From the NCBI RefSeq assembly GCF_001591405.1, contig NZ_BCUV01000003.1:248001-312000 (forward strand): a DNA stretch of 64,000 bases. The letters are read 5' to 3'. How positions within the stretch are numbered: position 1 is the first letter of the stretch; each line of letters begins with the position of its first letter. The notes under the pieces were generated by a model that saw nothing but the letters and a program-made list of their open reading frames with translations, did not search any database and had not been told where the DNA came from. The stretch comes from Janibacter terrae NBRC 107853. GTDB lineage: Bacteria; Actinomycetota; Actinomycetes; Actinomycetales; Dermatophilaceae. Made by a program: the position numbers and the translations under genes. Positions 63,155 through 64,000 of the stretch are shown piece after piece.

Positions 63155-64000
63155 ATGGCCACCGTGACCGACATCCTCGACGAGCTGCAGTGGCGCGGAG
63201 CGGTGGCGCAGACCACCGACGAGGACGCCCTGCGACAGGCCCTCGCCGACGGACCGGTCACGGTGTACTGCGGCTTCGACCCGACGGCCCCGTCGCTCCA
63301 CTTCGGCAACTTCGTCCAGCTCGTCGCCCTGCGCCGCCTGCAGCGAGCGGGCCACAAGGTCATCTGCCTGGTCGGCGGCTCGACGGGCCTCATCGGGGAT
63401 CCCAAGCCGACGAGCGAGCGCCAGCTGAGGACCAAGGAGCACACGGCGCAGAACGTCGCGCGGATCAAGGAGCTCGTCCAGCCCTTCCTCGACTTCGACG
63501 GCAGCCAGGGAGCCGAGCACCCGGCGATCCTCGTCGACAACCTCGACTGGACAGCTCCGATGTCCGCCCTGGACTTCCTGCGGGACGTGGGCAAGCACTT
63601 CCGGGTCAACCAGATGATCCGCAAGGACGCGATCGCGGCGCGGCTCGAGAGCCAGGAGGGGATCTCGTACACGGAGTTCAGCTACCAGCTGCTCCAGGCG
63701 CTCGACTACCTCGAGCTCTACCGGACCCACGGCTGCAGCCTCCAGGTGGGCGGCTCGGACCAGTGGGGCAACCTCACCGCGGGGGTCGACCTGATCCACC
63801 GCGCCGAGGGGGCCTCGGTGCATGCCCTGACCTCGCCGCTCCTCACCGACTCGCACGGGGTCAAGTACGGCAAGTCCGAGGGGAATGCCATCTGGCTCTC
63901 TGCCGACCTGACGAGCCCGTACGCCTTCTACCAGTACTTCCTCAACGTCGAGGACGCCTCCGTGGTCACGCTGCTCAAGGTCTTCACCGACCGGGGACGT
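63155..64000 (+). CDS. tyrS: Tyrosyl-tRNA synthetase, 3' end outside window
   Basis: Class I aminoacyl-tRNA synthetase. 282 residues are visible of about 420-430. The HIGH-like motif is SLHFGN near residue 46; KMSKS appears as KYGKSEGN near 239; YCGFDPTAPSL and QVGGSDQWGN bind tyrosine. ATG 63155 follows GGAAGGA. The C-terminal S4-like domain lies beyond the edge. Confidence 0.96.
   Translation, partial: MATVTDILDELQWRGAVAQTTDEDALRQALADGPVTVYCGFDPTAPSLHFGNFVQLVALRRLQRAGHKVICLVGGSTGLIGDPKPTSERQLRTKEHTAQNVARIKELVQPFLDFDGSQGAEHPAILVDNLDWTAPMSALDFLRDVGKHFRVNQMIRKDAIAARLESQEGISYTEFSYQLLQALDYLELYRTHGCSLQVGGSDQWGNLTAGVDLIHRAEGASVHALTSPLLTDSHGVKYGKSEGNAIWLSADLTSPYAFYQYFLNVEDASVVTLLKVFTDRGR

Overview
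The window is a dense, high-GC (by eye about 70-72%) actinobacterial chromosome segment. Gene order, GTG/ATG stop-start overlaps, leaderless promoters and the families present (PucR-type fatty-acid regulator, polyphosphate glucokinase, PriA-type HisA, DUF3052, bifunctional RNase HI-phosphatase) suggest the order Micrococcales, plausibly an Intrasporangiaceae/Dermatophilaceae-type organism. The genus cannot be fixed from the sequence. No prophage, insertion sequence, CRISPR array or integrase was seen; this is core chromosome.

Layout. 1-6.3 kb (minus): fatty-acid synthesis operon fabD-fabH-acpP-fabF-accD behind a PucR-family regulator. 6.4-9.1 kb: argG and a secreted glycerophosphodiesterase, divergent. 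9.1-14.3 kb: a DUF2470 protein behind an iron box, then fdhD-aceE-MOSC on the minus strand, with a hairpin and a 34-bp tandem repeat behind aceE. 14.4-18.3 kb: two PH-domain membrane proteins, DUF3052, AhpE peroxiredoxin and a 2OG-Fe(II) oxygenase. 18.4-25.7 kb: tRNA-Val(UAC) abutting a Nif3-Zn ribbon-RNase HI/phosphatase operon, then a membrane protein, rhodanese, metZ, yaaA and an RNB ribonuclease. 25.7-27 kb: a yybP-ykoY manganese riboswitch with terminator controlling a GDT1-type exporter, then RNase P RNA. 27-31.8 kb (mostly minus): permease, ppgK, map, methyltransferase, panB. 32-40.1 kb: secreted M6 metalloprotease, methyltransferase, glutamine synthetase and glnE. 40.2-46 kb: hisD-hisC-hisB-unknown-hisH-priA-sseB. 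46-48.4 kb: infC-rpmI-rplT-rRNA methyltransferase behind an attenuator leader. 48.5-50.6 kb: catalase and Fur-family regulator. 50.6-54.3 kb: pheST. 54.4-61.7 kb: argCJBDFRH under an ARG-box operator. 61.7-64 kb: alkyladenine glycosylase, bfd-bfr under an iron box, and the start of tyrS.

How the genes work together. Arginine synthesis is nearly complete (ArgJ recycles the acetyl group), but argG sits about 50 kb from the cluster. Histidine genes are partial: hisG, hisE, hisI and hisF are not in the window. Iron control appears at two DtxR/IdeR-like boxes, peroxide defence at Fur-katA and AhpE, manganese at the riboswitch, and nitrogen at glnA-glnE.

Most notable observations: (i) the octamer CGAAGGGG occurs in both orientations about once per 1.4 kb, is kept inside genes at the cost of rare codons, and forms inverted pairs between genes; (ii) FabD carries a C-terminal biotinyl/lipoyl-like domain without the attachment lysine; (iii) a 91-bp nested palindrome lies between pheT and argC; (iv) nif3 starts one base after a tRNA; (v) several genes appear to start at CTG or ATC; (vi) the Fur-family gene lacks a sensible in-frame stop.
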